From the NCBI RefSeq assembly GCF_000015285.1, contig NC_008709.1:1798001-1862000 (forward strand): a stretch of 64,000 nucleotides of DNA, given 5' to 3'. A program made the position numbers and the translations under genes. The notes below the pieces were generated by a model. That model was given only the letters and a program-made list of their open reading frames with translations, had not been told where the DNA came from and ran no database searches. The DNA is from Psychromonas ingrahamii 37 (lineage in GTDB: Bacteria > Pseudomonadota > Gammaproteobacteria > Enterobacterales > Psychromonadaceae). Positions 9,844-20,212 of this stretch are shown here, piece after piece (the stretch's first letter is position 1; every line of letters begins with the position of its first letter).

Positions 9844-10446
9844 ATGTTGGAAACGTTTTTTACCCTTTATTTAAAGATGTTTTTTATGATGACACCTTTT
9901 TTTGTGTTGTCTATTTTCTTGAGTTTAAGTAAAAAGCTTAGCAATCCTGCGAAAAAAGTGGTTATTTTAAGATCCTCAATTGCCGTTGCTGTTGCGGGTT
10001 TAATTTTTTTATTATTTGGTAAATATATTTTTAGCTTGTTTGGTATTACCTTAGATGCTTTTAAAATTGGTGCAGGGACAGTTCTCTTTTTAAGTGCCTT
10101 AGAGATGATTAAGGGTGGAGAAGTACCTGAAAACACCATGAAAAAAGGCAGTGATTTTGCCATTGTGCCGCTTGCTATTCCAAGTGCCATCGGGCCTGGT
10201 CTGATTGGTGTTTTAATGGTTATCGGTGCTGAGATGTCCGGTGTGCTGGGGATAACGCTGGTTATTTTGTCATTACTTGCCGCCGTTATTTCACTCGCTG
10301 GGGTTTTATTACTTTCAAACAAATTGCAGGATTTAATTGGCGAGCAAGGTTTGGAAATTATACCCAAAATTACCGGGTTATTTGTTTCTGCCATTGGCGC
10401 TCAAATCATTTTCTCCGGCATTCAGGGCTTCCTGTTGCAGTCATAA
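9844..10446 (+). CDS. MarC family integral membrane protein
   Basis: 200 residues, about six membrane helices. The family pattern is visible: start with a short periplasmic stretch, FMMTPFFVLSIFLSLS near residue 15, KIGAGTVLFLSALEMI near 80, then PLAIPSAIGPGLIG near 115. MarC/YhgN proteins are annotated as small neutral amino acid transporters, but the function is poorly established. GAGTGAG just before the ATG is a reasonable ribosome binding site. The gene stands alone between two intergenic regions. Confidence 0.85.
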   Translation: MLETFFTLYLKMFFMMTPFFVLSIFLSLSKKLSNPAKKVVILRSSIAVAVAGLIFLLFGKYIFSLFGITLDAFKIGAGTVLFLSALEMIKGGEVPENTMKKGSDFAIVPLAIPSAIGPGLIGVLMVIGAEMSGVLGITLVILSLLAAVISLAGVLLLSNKLQDLIGEQGLEIIPKITGLFVSAIGAQIIFSGIQGFLLQS

Positions 10447-10939
10447 TCGAGTATCTTCAGACGATTTTAACCCGCATAACTGAATATAAAAAGAGTGGAT
10501 TTGGTATAACGGGTTGATTTCTCATGTTCGCACCCCTATATCCTCTATTAGTTGTAATTACTTTAGATTTGATTTATGTTTTACGACCATTATTGATGCT
10601 AACTAAAGATAAAAATATTGTCGCCTATTTGAGCAGTGTGATTTAATTGAAGCAATTGTAAAATATCTATTTTTGTATCTTGCCGATTGGTAATTTTATA
10701 AATTATATTCTGCTTACCATTTTTCATTTTTCGTAAGACTCGACTAAAGCATAAACAATGTCTATAATGGTGGGTCTTAAATTTCATCATCGAAATTAAA
10801 CTCAATAATTTACTGAGGTGTTATTTTAATATATGTTGTTGTTTAAAAACGATAATTCCTTAGAAGTTTAACTCATCACTGAAGGTGGGCTGAACTAGCT
10901 AACTTAATTTATTAACGTCAAAAAGATAAAGGAAATAAA
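10447..10939. other. Intergenic region upstream of tig
   Basis: 493 bases, AT-rich, with no convincing gene on either strand; a 68-codon minus-strand frame here has no recognisable features. It must hold the tig promoter and leader. GGAAATAAA just before 10940 serves as the tig ribosome binding site. I saw no tRNA and no strong terminator for the MarC gene. Confidence 0.6.
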
Positions 10940-12247
10940 ATGCAAGTTTCTGTTGAATCAACACAAGGTCTAGAGCGCAAGCTTACTGTCACTATTGCTG
11001 CTGAAGCATTTGATAAAGAGTATAATAGCCGCGTTCATCATTTAGCTAAAACACAACGTGTTGATGGTTTCCGCCCAGGTAAAGTACCCACTTCTGTTGT
11101 CACTAAACGTTTCGGCGCGGGTATTTTCCAAGAAGTGGCTGGTGAATTGATGCAGCGCAACTTTTCTGAAGCGGTTATGGCTGAAAAACTTAATTTGGCA
11201 GCACGCCCTAATTTTGAACCTCAAGCGCGTGAAAAAGGTCAAGACTTTACTTTTACGGCAACATTTGAAGTTTACCCGGAAGTAACACTAAGCCCATTAG
11301 AAGCGTTATCTATTGAGAAAGATTCTGCAGAAGTCACTGATGCTGATCTGGATAAAATGATTGAGACGCTGCGTAAGCAACATGCAGAATGGAATGCGGT
11401 TGAACGTGAAGCTGCAAATGATGACCAGGTAACACTTGATTTTGAAGGCTCTATTGATGGTGAAGTATTCGAAGGCGGAAAAGCCGAAGGATTCGATATT
11501 GTATTGGGCAGTGGTAAAATGATTCCGGGTTTTGAAGCGGGTATTGTTGGCCATGCGGCTGGCAGTGAGTTTACTATCGATGTAAACTTTCCAGAAGATT
11601 ATCATGCAGAACAACTTAAAGGTAAAGCGGTACAGTTTGCTATTAAACTGACTAAAGTTGAAGAACAAATTCTGCCAGAAATTACGCCTGAATTTGTACA
11701 AAAATTTGGTGTTGAAAACGGCGAGTTAGAAACATTAAAGCATGATATAAAACAAAATATGGTGCGTGAACTCAGTCAGGCACTTAAAAATAGCGCTAAA
11801 GATAAAGTATTAAACGCACTTGTTGAAAACAATGAAATTGAAATACCTAAAGCGTTAGTTGAAGACGAAATTGTTGTTTTACGTAAGCAGGCGATGGAAC
11901 GCTACGCTAAAGAAATGGATCCAGAAAACTTACCTGAGTTACCTGCTGAATTGTTCAAAGAACAAGCTGAAAAACGCGTTAAAGTCGGTTTTCTGTTAGG
12001 CGAAGTGATCAACGTTAATGAATTAACCGTTGATCAAGAAAAAGTGGCTGCATTAATTGAATCTGCCGCATCAGCTTATGATAATCCTGCAGAAGTCATT
12101 GCATACTACAAAAATAACAAAGAAATGATGCAGAACATGGAAAATGTTGCATTAGAAGAGCAAGCAGTTGATTTTATCATCGAAAAAGCTAAAGTAACGG
12201 AAGTAAACAAATCGTTCGACGAAGTTATGAACAAAGTAGTTGCTTAA
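10940..12247 (+). CDS. tig: Trigger factor, ribosome-associated chaperone/prolyl isomerase
   Basis: 435 residues, normal length. Trigger factor docks on ribosomal protein L23 at the exit tunnel and shields nascent chains. The N-terminal ribosome-binding signature is present as GFRPGKVP near residue 44, followed by the FKBP-like domain ([17 protein letters not shown] near 165) and the C-terminal helical chaperone arms. It is first in the conserved tig-clpP-clpX-lon order and ends at a strong hairpin terminator. Confidence 0.98.
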   Translation: MQVSVESTQGLERKLTVTIAAEAFDKEYNSRVHHLAKTQRVDGFRPGKVPTSVVTKRFGAGIFQEVAGELMQRNFSEAVMAEKLNLAARPNFEPQAREKGQDFTFTATFEVYPEVTLSPLEALSIEKDSAEVTDADLDKMIETLRKQHAEWNAVEREAANDDQVTLDFEGSIDGEVFEGGKAEGFDIVLGSGKMIPGFEAGIVGHAAGSEFTIDVNFPEDYHAEQLKGKAVQFAIKLTKVEEQILPEITPEFVQKFGVENGELETLKHDIKQNMVRELSQALKNSAKDKVLNALVENNEIEIPKALVEDEIVVLRKQAMERYAKEMDPENLPELPAELFKEQAEKRVKVGFLLGEVINVNELTVDQEKVAALIESAASAYDNPAEVIAYYKNNKEMMQNMENVALEEQAVDFIIEKAKVTEVNKSFDEVMNKVVA

Positions 12248-12334
12248 TAGAAACTTATTATTCAATTTTATACCCAGTGTACAGCGCAGAGATGAAACTT
12301 TTTTGATTTTTCAGGCGTTTGGGTATTAGCTTTC

Positions 12335-12366
12335 AATGGCTCGAGTGATTTCACTCGGGCCATTTT
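12335..12366 (+). terminator. Rho-independent terminator after tig
   Basis: 14-bp stem (AATGGCTCGAGTGA paired with 12351-12364, one G-T pair) with a minimal loop, followed by a short T-run. It separates tig from clpP, though read-through into clpP is possible. Confidence 0.75.
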
Positions 12367-12415
12367 ACATTCAGTATTAGCAATTTTATTTAATTTATTA
12401 GGGTAGAAGTTGAAC

Positions 12416-13039
12416 ATGTCAAATCCATTTGCTGGAAATACCGATCCAATTAGTAACGCGCTTATTCCTATGGTTGTGGAACAAACAGCAAAAGGAGAGC
12501 GTTCTTATGATATTTATTCACGTTTATTAAAAGAGCGTGTTATCTTTTTGACCGGCCCTGTTGAAGATCATGTAGCGAATGTTATTGCTGCACAGTTATT
12601 ATTTTTAGAATCAGAAAGCCCGGAAAAAGACATCTTTATTTATATTAATTCACCGGGTGGATCGATCAGCGCCGGCATGGCAATATACGATACGATGCAG
12701 TTTATAAAACCGGATGTGAGTACTGTTTGTATGGGGATGGCTGCGAGTATGGGCGCCTTTTTACTCGCCAGCGGTGCACCGGGTAAGCGTCATTGCCTGC
12801 CTAATGCAAAAGTGATGATTCATCAACCACTAGGCGGATTCCAAGGTCAAGCTTCTGATTTTGAAATTCATGCTAAAGAGATACTTGCCACCAAACATCG
12901 TATGAATGAATTATTAGCTTTTCATACGGGTAAAGACATTGAAATAATTGCGCAAGATACAGATCGTGATAATTTTATGCGCGCAAGTGAAGCAGTAGAA
13001 TACGGCATTGTTGATTCAGTGTTAACGCATAGAAAATAA
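12416..13039 (+). CDS. clpP: ATP-dependent Clp protease proteolytic subunit ClpP
   Basis: 207 residues. ClpP forms the tetradecameric serine protease chamber that ClpX or ClpA feeds. The nucleophile lies in [11 protein letters not shown] near residue 110 and the histidine in [13 protein letters not shown] near 135; the catalytic aspartate region follows in DTDRDNFM. The ATG at 12416 is preferred; a TTG two codons earlier is possible and both sit after GGGTAGAAG. Only 14 bases separate it from clpX, so the two are co-transcribed. Confidence 0.97.
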   Translation: MSNPFAGNTDPISNALIPMVVEQTAKGERSYDIYSRLLKERVIFLTGPVEDHVANVIAAQLLFLESESPEKDIFIYINSPGGSISAGMAIYDTMQFIKPDVSTVCMGMAASMGAFLLASGAPGKRHCLPNAKVMIHQPLGGFQGQASDFEIHAKEILATKHRMNELLAFHTGKDIEIIAQDTDRDNFMRASEAVEYGIVDSVLTHRK

Positions 13040-13053
13040 GTAAAGGAAAAAAA

Positions 13054-14331
13054 ATGCCAAATAAAAATGATAGTTTACTTTATTGTTCTTTTTGTGGAAA
13101 AAGTCAGCACGAAGTAAAAAAACTGATTGCCGGTCCTTCTGTTTATATTTGTAATGAATGTGTTGATCTTTGTGATGATATTATCAAAGAAGAAATTGCA
13201 GAAATAAACAGTGCAAGTGAATCGACAACGAGCGATAAAAAATTACCAACACCACATGAAATTCGTGACAATCTGGACGATTATGTTATTGGTCAAGACA
13301 CAGCAAAAAAAGTCTTGTCAGTTGCGGTATATAACCATTATAAGCGTTTAAAGCATGGTGCTATTTCTGATGGTGTTGAGCTCAGTAAAAGTAATATTCT
13401 TCTGATTGGTCCAACGGGCAGTGGTAAAACACTGCTGGCAGAAACCATGGCGCGGTTATTAGATGTCCCCTTTGCGATGGCCGATGCAACCACACTTACT
13501 GAAGCGGGTTATGTGGGTGAAGATGTTGAAAACATTATTCAGAAGCTGTTACAAAAATGTGATTATGATGCAGAAAAAGCGCAACACGGTATTATCTACA
13601 TCGATGAAATTGATAAGATAACCCGTAAATCAGAAAATCCGTCTATTACACGTGATGTTTCAGGTGAAGGTGTACAACAGGCGTTATTAAAACTGATTGA
13701 AGGTACAGTTGCTTCTATTCCCCCTCAGGGTGGCCGGAAACATCCAAATCAAGAGTTTATCCAAGTAGATACTTCCAAGATACTGTTTATTTGTGGCGGT
13801 GCATTCTCAGGTTTAGATAGCGTCATTGAACAACGTGTTGATACGGGCACGGGCATTGGTTTTGGTGCAACCGTAAGAGATAAAGATTCAAAAGCGACGA
13901 TCAGTGAAACTTTTCAAAAAGTGTTGCCTCAGGATTTAATTAAATACGGTCTGATTCCTGAGTTTATAGGGCGGTTACCTGTTGTTGCAACATTAACGGA
14001 ATTAGATGAACACGCATTAGTTGAAATATTAACGGCACCGAAAAATGCAATCACGAAACAATATGCTGCGTTATTTGGATTAGAAAATGTCGAGCTTGAG
14101 TTTAGAGAAAATGCATTAATCGCAATGGCACAAAAAGCGATGGGCCGGAAAACTGGTGCACGTGGGCTGCGTTCAATTGTTGAAGAGGTATTGTTAGATA
14201 CTATGTATGACTTACCCTCGGTAAAAAATGTCAGTAAAGTTGTTATTGATGAAAATGTCATTGCTGGTAAGGCAAAACCTCTACTGATTTATTCGGAAGA
14301 GCAAGAACGATTAGCATCGTCTGATAAATAA
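13054..14331 (+). CDS. clpX: ClpX, AAA+ unfoldase of ClpXP
   Basis: 425 residues. ClpX unfolds tagged substrates and passes them to ClpP. A four-cysteine zinc-binding domain (CSFCGKSQ ... CNECVDLC) occupies residues 10-36. Walker A GPTGSGKT is near 118, Walker B IIYIDEID near 183, and the ClpP-contacting loop is IGFGA near 270. A strong AAAGGAAAA ribosome binding site precedes the ATG. Directly downstream of clpP and ended by a hairpin terminator. Confidence 0.98.
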   Translation: MPNKNDSLLYCSFCGKSQHEVKKLIAGPSVYICNECVDLCDDIIKEEIAEINSASESTTSDKKLPTPHEIRDNLDDYVIGQDTAKKVLSVAVYNHYKRLKHGAISDGVELSKSNILLIGPTGSGKTLLAETMARLLDVPFAMADATTLTEAGYVGEDVENIIQKLLQKCDYDAEKAQHGIIYIDEIDKITRKSENPSITRDVSGEGVQQALLKLIEGTVASIPPQGGRKHPNQEFIQVDTSKILFICGGAFSGLDSVIEQRVDTGTGIGFGATVRDKDSKATISETFQKVLPQDLIKYGLIPEFIGRLPVVATLTELDEHALVEILTAPKNAITKQYAALFGLENVELEFRENALIAMAQKAMGRKTGARGLRSIVEEVLLDTMYDLPSVKNVSKVVIDENVIAGKAKPLLIYSEEQERLASSDK

Positions 14332-14355
14332 CCAATTAAACCAATAATTATTAAG

Positions 14356-14381
14356 AAAGAGAGCCTTGTGCTCTCTTTTTT
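14356..14381 (+). terminator. Rho-independent terminator after clpX
   Basis: 9-bp perfect stem AAAGAGAGC/GCTCTCTTT with loop CTTGT, running into a T-tract. It closes the clpP-clpX operon and isolates lon. Confidence 0.9.
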
Positions 14382-14392
14382 CATTTATTACC

Positions 14393-14420
14393 TTGAAAAA
14401 AAAACTCCAATCCCCAGTAT
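14393..14420 (+). promoter_or_regulatory. Sigma32 (heat-shock) promoter for lon
   Basis: TTGAAA at 14393-14398, a 13-base spacer, then CCCCAGTAT at 14412-14420. This is very close to the RpoH consensus (CTTGAAA and CCCCAT-T with 13-15 bases between) and lies about 70 bases before the lon ATG. Heat-shock control of lon is well known in enterobacteria; here it is inferred from the motif alone. Confidence 0.8.
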
Positions 14421-14486
14421 AGTTTACTACGCTTTTTAAAATTTATTTGTTGATAAGAAAAATAAATAAATATTTCCGGGGATATT

Positions 14487-16844
14487 ATGAAAACTGAATC
14501 AGAGCTGCAATTAACCCTGCCGGTATTACCCCTACGTGATGTAGTGGTTTATCCGCATATGGTTGTTCCACTTTTTGTTGGTAGAAAAAAATCTATCAGC
14601 TGTTTAGAAGCTGCCATGGAGCAGGGTAAAAAAGTATTATTAGTGGCGCAAACCGAAGCTTCATTAGATGATCCAAAATTAGAAGATCTGTACACCATCG
14701 GGACAGTTGCAAATATTCTGCAATTATTAAAATTACCCGATGGTACCGTTAAAGTGTTAGTTGAAGGCGTACAACGTGCGCAATTAATTAATAATATTGA
14801 AAATAAAGATTATTTTTTTGCTGAGGTTGAGCTACTGGAAAGTGAAGCCATTGATGAAAAAGAGGAAGAGGCTTTATTACGCAGTGTAATGGGGCAATTT
14901 GAATCTTATATCAAGCTTAATAAAAAAATCCCACCCGAGGTGTTGGCCTCAGTGAATGGTATTGATGATCCTGAACGTTTAGCTGATACCATCGCTGCAC
15001 ATATGCCCTTAAGTCTGGAAGATAAACAAACTGCCTTAGAGTTAAACTCTATCACTGAGCGTTTGGAATATCTGATGGCAATGATGGAAAATGAAGAAGA
15101 TATTCTGAAAGTTGAAAAACGTATCCGTTCGCGCGTTAAAAAGCAGATGGAGCGGAGTCAGCGCGACTATTACCTTAATGAACAGATGAAAGCGATTCAA
15201 AAAGAGTTGGGCGAGTCAGAAGAGGGTGGTAATGATCATGACCAACTTGCTGAAAAAATAGAACAAGCGGGTATGTCTGAAGAAGCTTATGAAAAGGCAA
15301 CGTCAGAGCTTAAAAAATTAAAAATGATGTCACCAATGTCATCTGAAGCCAGTGTTATACGAACTTATATTGAAAGCTTAGTGAATGTTCCCTGGAAAAA
15401 ACGCACGCCGATGAAAAAGAATCTGGCCAAAGCAGAGGAAATATTAGAAGCGGATCATTATGGTTTAGAAAAAGTAAAAGAACGTATTTTAGAATACCTT
15501 GCAGTGCAGACGCGGATTAATAAATTAAAGGGACCCATTTTATGTTTAGTTGGTCCTCCCGGTGTTGGTAAAACCTCATTAGGTCAGTCAATTGCGCGTT
15601 CCACCGGCCGTAAATATATACGTATGGCATTAGGCGGAGTTCGAGATGAAGCGGAGATTCGCGGACATCGTCGCACCTATATCGGGTCACTACCGGGTAA
15701 AATAATTCAAAAAATGAGTAAAGTGGGGGTCAAGAATCCACTGTTTTTATTGGATGAAATAGATAAAATGGCGTCTGATCTGCGTGGTGATCCTGCTTCT
15801 GCTTTACTTGAAGTGTTAGATCCAGAGCAAAATAATACTTTTAACGATCATTATTTAGAAGTTGATTATGATTTGTCCGATGTTATGTTTGTTGCTACGT
15901 CCAATTCAATGAATATTCCCGGACCACTACTGGATCGAATGGAAGTCATTCGTTTGTCGGGTTATACCGAAGACGAAAAATTGAATATTGCTCAGCAGCA
16001 TCTAACTGGTAAACAAATCAAACGTAATGGTTTGAAAGAGAATGAAATTAATATCGACGACAGTGCTATTATCGGGATTGTTCGTTATTACACGCGAGAA
16101 GCTGGGGTACGTTCATTAGAGCGCGAAATATCAAAAATTTGTCGTAAAGTGGTTAAACAGATACTGCTTGATAAAAAGATCAAAAAAGTAGACGTCAATA
16201 TTGATAATTTAAAAGATTATCTCGGGGTGCGAGTATTTGATTTTGGTAAAGCGGATTCGGCCAATCAAGTAGGGCAAGTGACTGGACTTGCCTGGACTGA
16301 AGTAGGCGGCGAGTTGTTAACCATTGAAGCGACCTCTGTTCCGGGTAAAGGTAAATTAACCTATACCGGATCCTTGGGTGATGTCATGAAAGAGTCTATT
16401 CAGGCTGCGATGACAGTGGTGCGTGCAAAAGCTGAAGAGTGGCGAATCAATGCTGATTTTCATGAAAAACGCGATATTCATGTGCATGTACCGGAAGGTG
16501 CAACGCCTAAAGACGGTCCAAGTGCGGGTGCTGCCATGTGTACTGTGCTGATTTCTAGCCTGACGGGTATTCCTGTTCGAGCTGACGTTGCGATGACCGG
16601 GGAAATTACGCTGCGTGGAGAAGTCTTACCAATTGGCGGCTTGAAAGAAAAATTATTAGCGGCAAGACGAGGCGGCATTAAAACTGTCTTAATTCCTTTT
16701 GAAAACACCCGTGATTTGGAAGAGATTCCTGATAACATTAAGGGCGAACTCGAAATTAAACCTGTTCGCTGGATTGATGAAGTGCTGGAAATTGCGCTGC
16801 AAGAAAGTATAAAAGGTTTTTCTGTGGAAAAGTCACCAAAATAG
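14487..16844 (+). CDS. lon: Lon ATP-dependent protease
   Basis: 785 residues, the standard LonA length. Lon degrades misfolded and short-lived regulatory proteins. Domains in order: N-terminal substrate-binding domain from about residue 10, coiled-coil region near 190-260, AAA+ module with Walker A GPPGVGKTS near 356 and FLLDEIDKM near 420, and the protease domain with catalytic Ser in DGPSAGAAM near 679 and Lys in GGLKEKLLAA near 722. It is preceded by a sigma32-like promoter. Confidence 0.98.
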   Translation: MKTESELQLTLPVLPLRDVVVYPHMVVPLFVGRKKSISCLEAAMEQGKKVLLVAQTEASLDDPKLEDLYTIGTVANILQLLKLPDGTVKVLVEGVQRAQLINNIENKDYFFAEVELLESEAIDEKEEEALLRSVMGQFESYIKLNKKIPPEVLASVNGIDDPERLADTIAAHMPLSLEDKQTALELNSITERLEYLMAMMENEEDILKVEKRIRSRVKKQMERSQRDYYLNEQMKAIQKELGESEEGGNDHDQLAEKIEQAGMSEEAYEKATSELKKLKMMSPMSSEASVIRTYIESLVNVPWKKRTPMKKNLAKAEEILEADHYGLEKVKERILEYLAVQTRINKLKGPILCLVGPPGVGKTSLGQSIARSTGRKYIRMALGGVRDEAEIRGHRRTYIGSLPGKIIQKMSKVGVKNPLFLLDEIDKMASDLRGDPASALLEVLDPEQNNTFNDHYLEVDYDLSDVMFVATSNSMNIPGPLLDRMEVIRLSGYTEDEKLNIAQQHLTGKQIKRNGLKENEINIDDSAIIGIVRYYTREAGVRSLEREISKICRKVVKQILLDKKIKKVDVNIDNLKDYLGVRVFDFGKADSANQVGQVTGLAWTEVGGELLTIEATSVPGKGKLTYTGSLGDVMKESIQAAMTVVRAKAEEWRINADFHEKRDIHVHVPEGATPKDGPSAGAAMCTVLISSLTGIPVRADVAMTGEITLRGEVLPIGGLKEKLLAARRGGIKTVLIPFENTRDLEEIPDNIKGELEIKPVRWIDEVLEIALQESIKGFSVEKSPK

Positions 16845-16938
16845 GTGATAAACTGCAGAAAATAGAGGGCTGTGGGTGAGTTTTCTATAAATTTACTTGC
16901 GCCCAATTAAATAGCAACGTAGCCTTATGAAAATAGAA

Positions 16939-16967
16939 TTGAACCTGTGTTAATTAAGTATTTAATT
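16939..16967 (+). promoter_or_regulatory. Possible sigma70 promoter for hupB
   Basis: TTGAAC, 17-base spacer and TTAATT, 35 bases before the hupB ATG. The -35 is good and the -10 weak. No other candidate in the lon-hupB gap looked better. Confidence 0.35.
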
Positions 16968-17001
16968 ATGGACATTAAAATAATAAAGATGGAGATGTAA
17001 A

Positions 17002-17277
17002 ATGAACAAAGGACAACTGATCGATAATATTGCGGAAAGTGCAGATATTTCTAAAGCAGCAGCGGGTCGTGCACTAGATGCTTTTATCGAGAGTGTGACG
17101 GGCGCATTAGTTGAAGGTGATAATGTTTCACTTATCGGTTTTGGTGCTTTCTCTGTTAAAGAGCGTGCTGCACGTACGGGCCGTAATCCACAAACCAACG
17201 AACCGATCCAAATTGCGGCTGCTAAAGTACCTGCATTCAAAGCTGGTAAATCATTAAAAGATGCAATCAACGCTTAA
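17002..17277 (+). CDS. hupB: HU-beta histone-like DNA-binding protein
   Basis: 91 residues. HU bends and compacts DNA as a dimer. The sequence starts [18 protein letters not shown] and carries the arm [20 protein letters not shown] with the conserved proline that intercalates DNA, ending in a basic [11 protein letters not shown] helix. The position between lon and ppiD is the usual one for hupB. GGAGATGTAAA before the ATG is a good ribosome binding site. Confidence 0.98.
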   Translation: MNKGQLIDNIAESADISKAAAGRALDAFIESVTGALVEGDNVSLIGFGAFSVKERAARTGRNPQTNEPIQIAAAKVPAFKAGKSLKDAINA

Positions 17278-17341
17278 TCTGTTGTTTGATAAATACTATA
17301 GCCCGTTTATTTGCAGAGATGCGAGACAACAGTTATACATT

Positions 17342-17367
17342 AAGCGCATCCGATGATGCGCTTTTTT
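17342..17367 (+). terminator. Rho-independent terminator after hupB
   Basis: Perfect 9-bp stem AAGCGCATC/GATGCGCTT with a CGAT loop and a six-T run. Confidence 0.9.
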
Positions 17368-17512
17368 ATTTAATATCGATTCGATTAAAAAGTATCTTGT
17401 TAGGGTTGAAATCTGAAGCGCTTTAGTTGCTTATACGGCGATTAACGGCAGAATATTATCAATTAAGTTGCCATTAAAAAATTGGTCTAAGTTTTTAAGA
17501 GAAGACAAAGTT

Positions 17513-19408
17513 ATGTTAGATAAAATGCGCGAAGGCGCACAAGGTGCCACGGCTAAAATTATAATCGTTGTGATAATTTTATCATTCGCCCTAGCGGGAG
17601 TGAGTAGTTATTTAGGCGGTAGCGGTATTTCCGTTGCTGTTACTGTGAATGATGAAGAAATAAGTAAAGCGACAGTTGATCAAGCTTATCAAAATGAGCG
17701 TACTCGTTTAGAGCAGCAATATGGCGAACAGTTTGCACTGCTGGCATCAACTCCTAATTTCAACCAAAAAATTAGACAGCAAGCGATGCAAACGGTTATT
17801 TCAGAGCGTCTTCTTACGCAAGCCATTAAGGATATGGGATTGCGTATTGGTGATGAGCAAGTTAAACAAGAAATTCGTAAAATGAAAGAGTTTCAAGTTG
17901 ATGGAAACTTTAATAACGAACAATATTTATCATTATTAAGACGAGCGAGTTATACACCGGCGCAATTTAGTCAAAGTATAAAACAGGATCTCGCACGTCG
18001 TCAGTTGCTTACTATGGTACTTGGTAGTGAATTTATCTTACCGATGGAAGTGCAGCAAGCTAATCGCTTACAAGCTCAAAAACGTGTGGCAAGAGTGCTA
18101 ACGGTTAAAGCGAGTGATTTTGCTGATAAAGATCCCATCAGTGAACAAGAAATATCGACTTATTACGAAAACAACAGCCAGTTTTTTCAAACAGCTGAGC
18201 AAGTCAGTGTCGATTATGTTGTCTTAGATGGTTCATTGTTAGCTGACCGGGTGACCTTAAGCAGTGAAGAGCTGGAAAAATATTACGACATGCACGCATC
18301 TGATTATCAGCGTGGTGAAAAGCGCAAAGTTGCGCATATCTTACTGCTCGGAGACAACAGTGCGGCAAAAGAAAAAGCGCAAGCTATTTTGTCTGAACTT
18401 GAAGAGGGGGCTGATTTTGCACAACTTGCCGCTCAAAAATCAGAGGATAGCTATTCTGCTGAAAATAATGGTGAATTGGACTGGTTTGAACGTGGTGTAA
18501 TGGATCCTGCATTTGATGACGCTGCATTTAAGCTCACCAAAGAAGCGCCTTTGTCGAATATTGTTAAATCACAATTTGGTTATCACATCATCAAATTAGT
18601 TGATATTCAAGAAAGTAAGAAATTACCTTTGTCCGAGGTGACAGCGCAAGTTGAGAACGCCGCCAAACGGGAAGAAATGAATAATCTTTATTATGAGCTG
18701 CATCAAAGGTTAAGTGAAGCCGCCTTTGAAAGACCTGATAATTTAGATGAAGCTGCTAGAGTGCTTGGCACAGATATTCAACATACAGAACTGTTTTCAG
18801 CTGCAGAGGCGCCCGAACCGCTTACAGATAATGCGGTTTTAAAAATCGTATTTGATAGCGCATTTCGTGAAGATAGAATGAACTCAGAGCTTATTGAGCT
18901 TTCTGAAAATAAAGTGATTGTTGTCCATGTTAATCGTTATCAAGCGGCGGCATTACAACCACTTGCTGACGTTTCTGAGCAGATTATAGCGCAGCTACAG
19001 GCACAGAAAGCGCATAAAAACACAGAAGAGTTTGTTAAGTCGTTAATGGTCAAGTTGAAGGCACAAGAGTCGATTGAAACTATCTTGACTGAGAAAAATT
19101 TGGCATTCAGTGACCCGTCAACCTTTACACGTAATGACAGTGAGCTTGATTATCGTGTGATGCAGGCGGTCTTTAAATTAGCTAAACCAACGGAGCAGCA
19201 AGCGACCTACGATTGGGTGACCACAAGTACAGATGATTATGCGTTAATTGAGCTAACGTCTGTTGAAGAACTTGATTCTGAGTTGAAAAACGTTGATAAG
19301 ATACAAAAACTTGAAGAGAGGTTGCAACGCTTATTTTCAGAATCAACCTATCAAGCCTTATCAATGGCGTTAATGGCTAATGCAGATATTAAATATCCTG
19401 CTGAATAA
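17513..19408 (+). CDS. ppiD: PpiD, periplasmic peptidyl-prolyl isomerase-like chaperone
   Basis: 631 residues. PpiD is anchored in the inner membrane near SecYEG and helps outer membrane and secreted proteins fold. One membrane helix (IIIVVIILSFALAGVSSYL) spans about residues 16-34, followed by a SurA-like N domain and a parvulin domain around 275-365 (AHILLLGDNSA ... GELDWFERGVMDPAFDDA ... SQFGYHIIKLVD). I prefer the ATG at 17513 (MLDKMREGAQG) because PpiD proteins begin just before the helix; a longer frame starts at 17468. Strong terminator follows. Confidence 0.95.
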   Translation: MLDKMREGAQGATAKIIIVVIILSFALAGVSSYLGGSGISVAVTVNDEEISKATVDQAYQNERTRLEQQYGEQFALLASTPNFNQKIRQQAMQTVISERLLTQAIKDMGLRIGDEQVKQEIRKMKEFQVDGNFNNEQYLSLLRRASYTPAQFSQSIKQDLARRQLLTMVLGSEFILPMEVQQANRLQAQKRVARVLTVKASDFADKDPISEQEISTYYENNSQFFQTAEQVSVDYVVLDGSLLADRVTLSSEELEKYYDMHASDYQRGEKRKVAHILLLGDNSAAKEKAQAILSELEEGADFAQLAAQKSEDSYSAENNGELDWFERGVMDPAFDDAAFKLTKEAPLSNIVKSQFGYHIIKLVDIQESKKLPLSEVTAQVENAAKREEMNNLYYELHQRLSEAAFERPDNLDEAARVLGTDIQHTELFSAAEAPEPLTDNAVLKIVFDSAFREDRMNSELIELSENKVIVVHVNRYQAAALQPLADVSEQIIAQLQAQKAHKNTEEFVKSLMVKLKAQESIETILTEKNLAFSDPSTFTRNDSELDYRVMQAVFKLAKPTEQQATYDWVTTSTDDYALIELTSVEELDSELKNVDKIQKLEERLQRLFSESTYQALSMALMANADIKYPAE

Positions 19409-19430
19409 TTAGATTATTTGCTAAAAAACT

Positions 19431-19461
19431 AAAAAGGCGACTATATTTAGTCGCCTTTTTT
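19431..19461 (+). terminator. Rho-independent terminator after ppiD
   Basis: 13-bp perfect stem AAAAAGGCGACTA/TAGTCGCCTTTTT with a TATT loop and T-run; the A-run on the left would let it work on the minus strand too. Confidence 0.92.
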
Positions 19462-19486
19462 ATGGCAGAAATAACAGTGGGATGTC

Positions 19487-19526
19487 AAAAAAAGGGGGGA
19501 GCCAATTTACTGGCTCCCCCCTTTTT
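19487..19526 (-). terminator. Rho-independent terminator after efpL (bidirectional shape)
   Basis: 16-bp perfect stem, AAAAAGGGGGGAGCCA paired with 19511-19526, loop of six bases. Read on the minus strand it ends in seven Ts and closes the yccS-tusE-efpL genes; on the plus strand it ends in five Ts. Confidence 0.9.
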
Positions 19527-19530
19527 AATG

Positions 19531-19566
19531 TTTATTGTTTTTATTGTTTTTATTGTTTCAATTGTT
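19531..19566. repeat. Four 9-bp tandem repeats next to efpL stop
   Basis: Three exact copies of TTTATTGTT and a fourth imperfect one (TCAATTGTT) lie between the terminator and the efpL stop codon and overlap the last base of the gene. Probably slippage-prone low-complexity DNA. Confidence 0.7.
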
Positions 19567-20137
19567 ATTTATCAGCACGACCCATAAATTTATGTTCAGC
19601 CGTGTTCACTTTAATTTTATCGCCCGTAGAAATATGCTCTGGTACTTGCACTGTCAGGCCTGTTGAGAGTATTGCGGGTTTGGTACGTGCTGTTGCCGAC
19701 CCACCTTTAATAGAGGGAGATGTTTCTACTATTTCCAGTTCGACACTCGAAGGCAGTTCCAGCGCGACGGGCGCGCCGTCAACTAAAACCACCTGAAGAC
19801 CTTGAGTATCTTCATTAATCAATAGTATTTCATCCGCTATGCTGTCTTTATCGAGGTTATACGGCGTGTAATCTTCGTTATCCATAAACACATACTGTTC
19901 ACCATCAATATAAGAAAACATAACATTGCGGCGGACTAAATCAGCTAACGGCAGCATCTCGTTATCTTTGAATGTTTGATCAATTTTTGAGCCTGAAACT
20001 ACGTCGTACATACGCATGCGGTATAAACTACCGCCAGCACGGCCCTGTGGCACAGAGCGTTCAATATCTCTAATAATATAAACATTGTTGTTGTATTCAA
20101 TTGCGGTATTTTTTTTAATGTCGCTTGCCTTTGGCAT
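19565..20137 (-). CDS. efpL: EfpL (YeiP), elongation factor P-like protein
   Basis: 190 residues with the three-domain EF-P fold. EfpL helps ribosomes through difficult peptide-bond sequences, alongside EF-P. The sequence matches YeiP better than [21 protein letters not shown] at the start, [12 protein letters not shown] near 103, [16 protein letters not shown] near 127 and the C-terminal HKFMGRADK. The tip loop reads SVPQGRAGG rather than the lysine-bearing EF-P tip. Last gene of a minus-strand set after tusE. Confidence 0.92.
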   Translation of the reverse strand: MPKASDIKKNTAIEYNNNVYIIRDIERSVPQGRAGGSLYRMRMYDVVSGSKIDQTFKDNEMLPLADLVRRNVMFSYIDGEQYVFMDNEDYTPYNLDKDSIADEILLINEDTQGLQVVLVDGAPVALELPSSVELEIVETSPSIKGGSATARTKPAILSTGLTVQVPEHISTGDKIKVNTAEHKFMGRADK

Positions 20138-20212
20138 GGGTTAATCCTTATTAATAATGATTGTTGTTTGTTAAGTTTGATTAAATCTAAAATAGTTATT
20201 CTCTACTACCCA

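Noticed and set aside
9867-10394. 175-codon minus-strand frame opposite the MarC gene
   Set aside because: It is the mirror of a clear membrane protein gene; the product is lysine- and isoleucine-rich without any motif.
10599-10805. 68-codon minus-strand frame before tig
   Set aside because: No ribosome binding site and no protein-like pattern; treated as intergenic.
16478-16906. 142-codon minus-strand frame over the end of lon
   Set aside because: Shadow of the conserved Lon protease domain.
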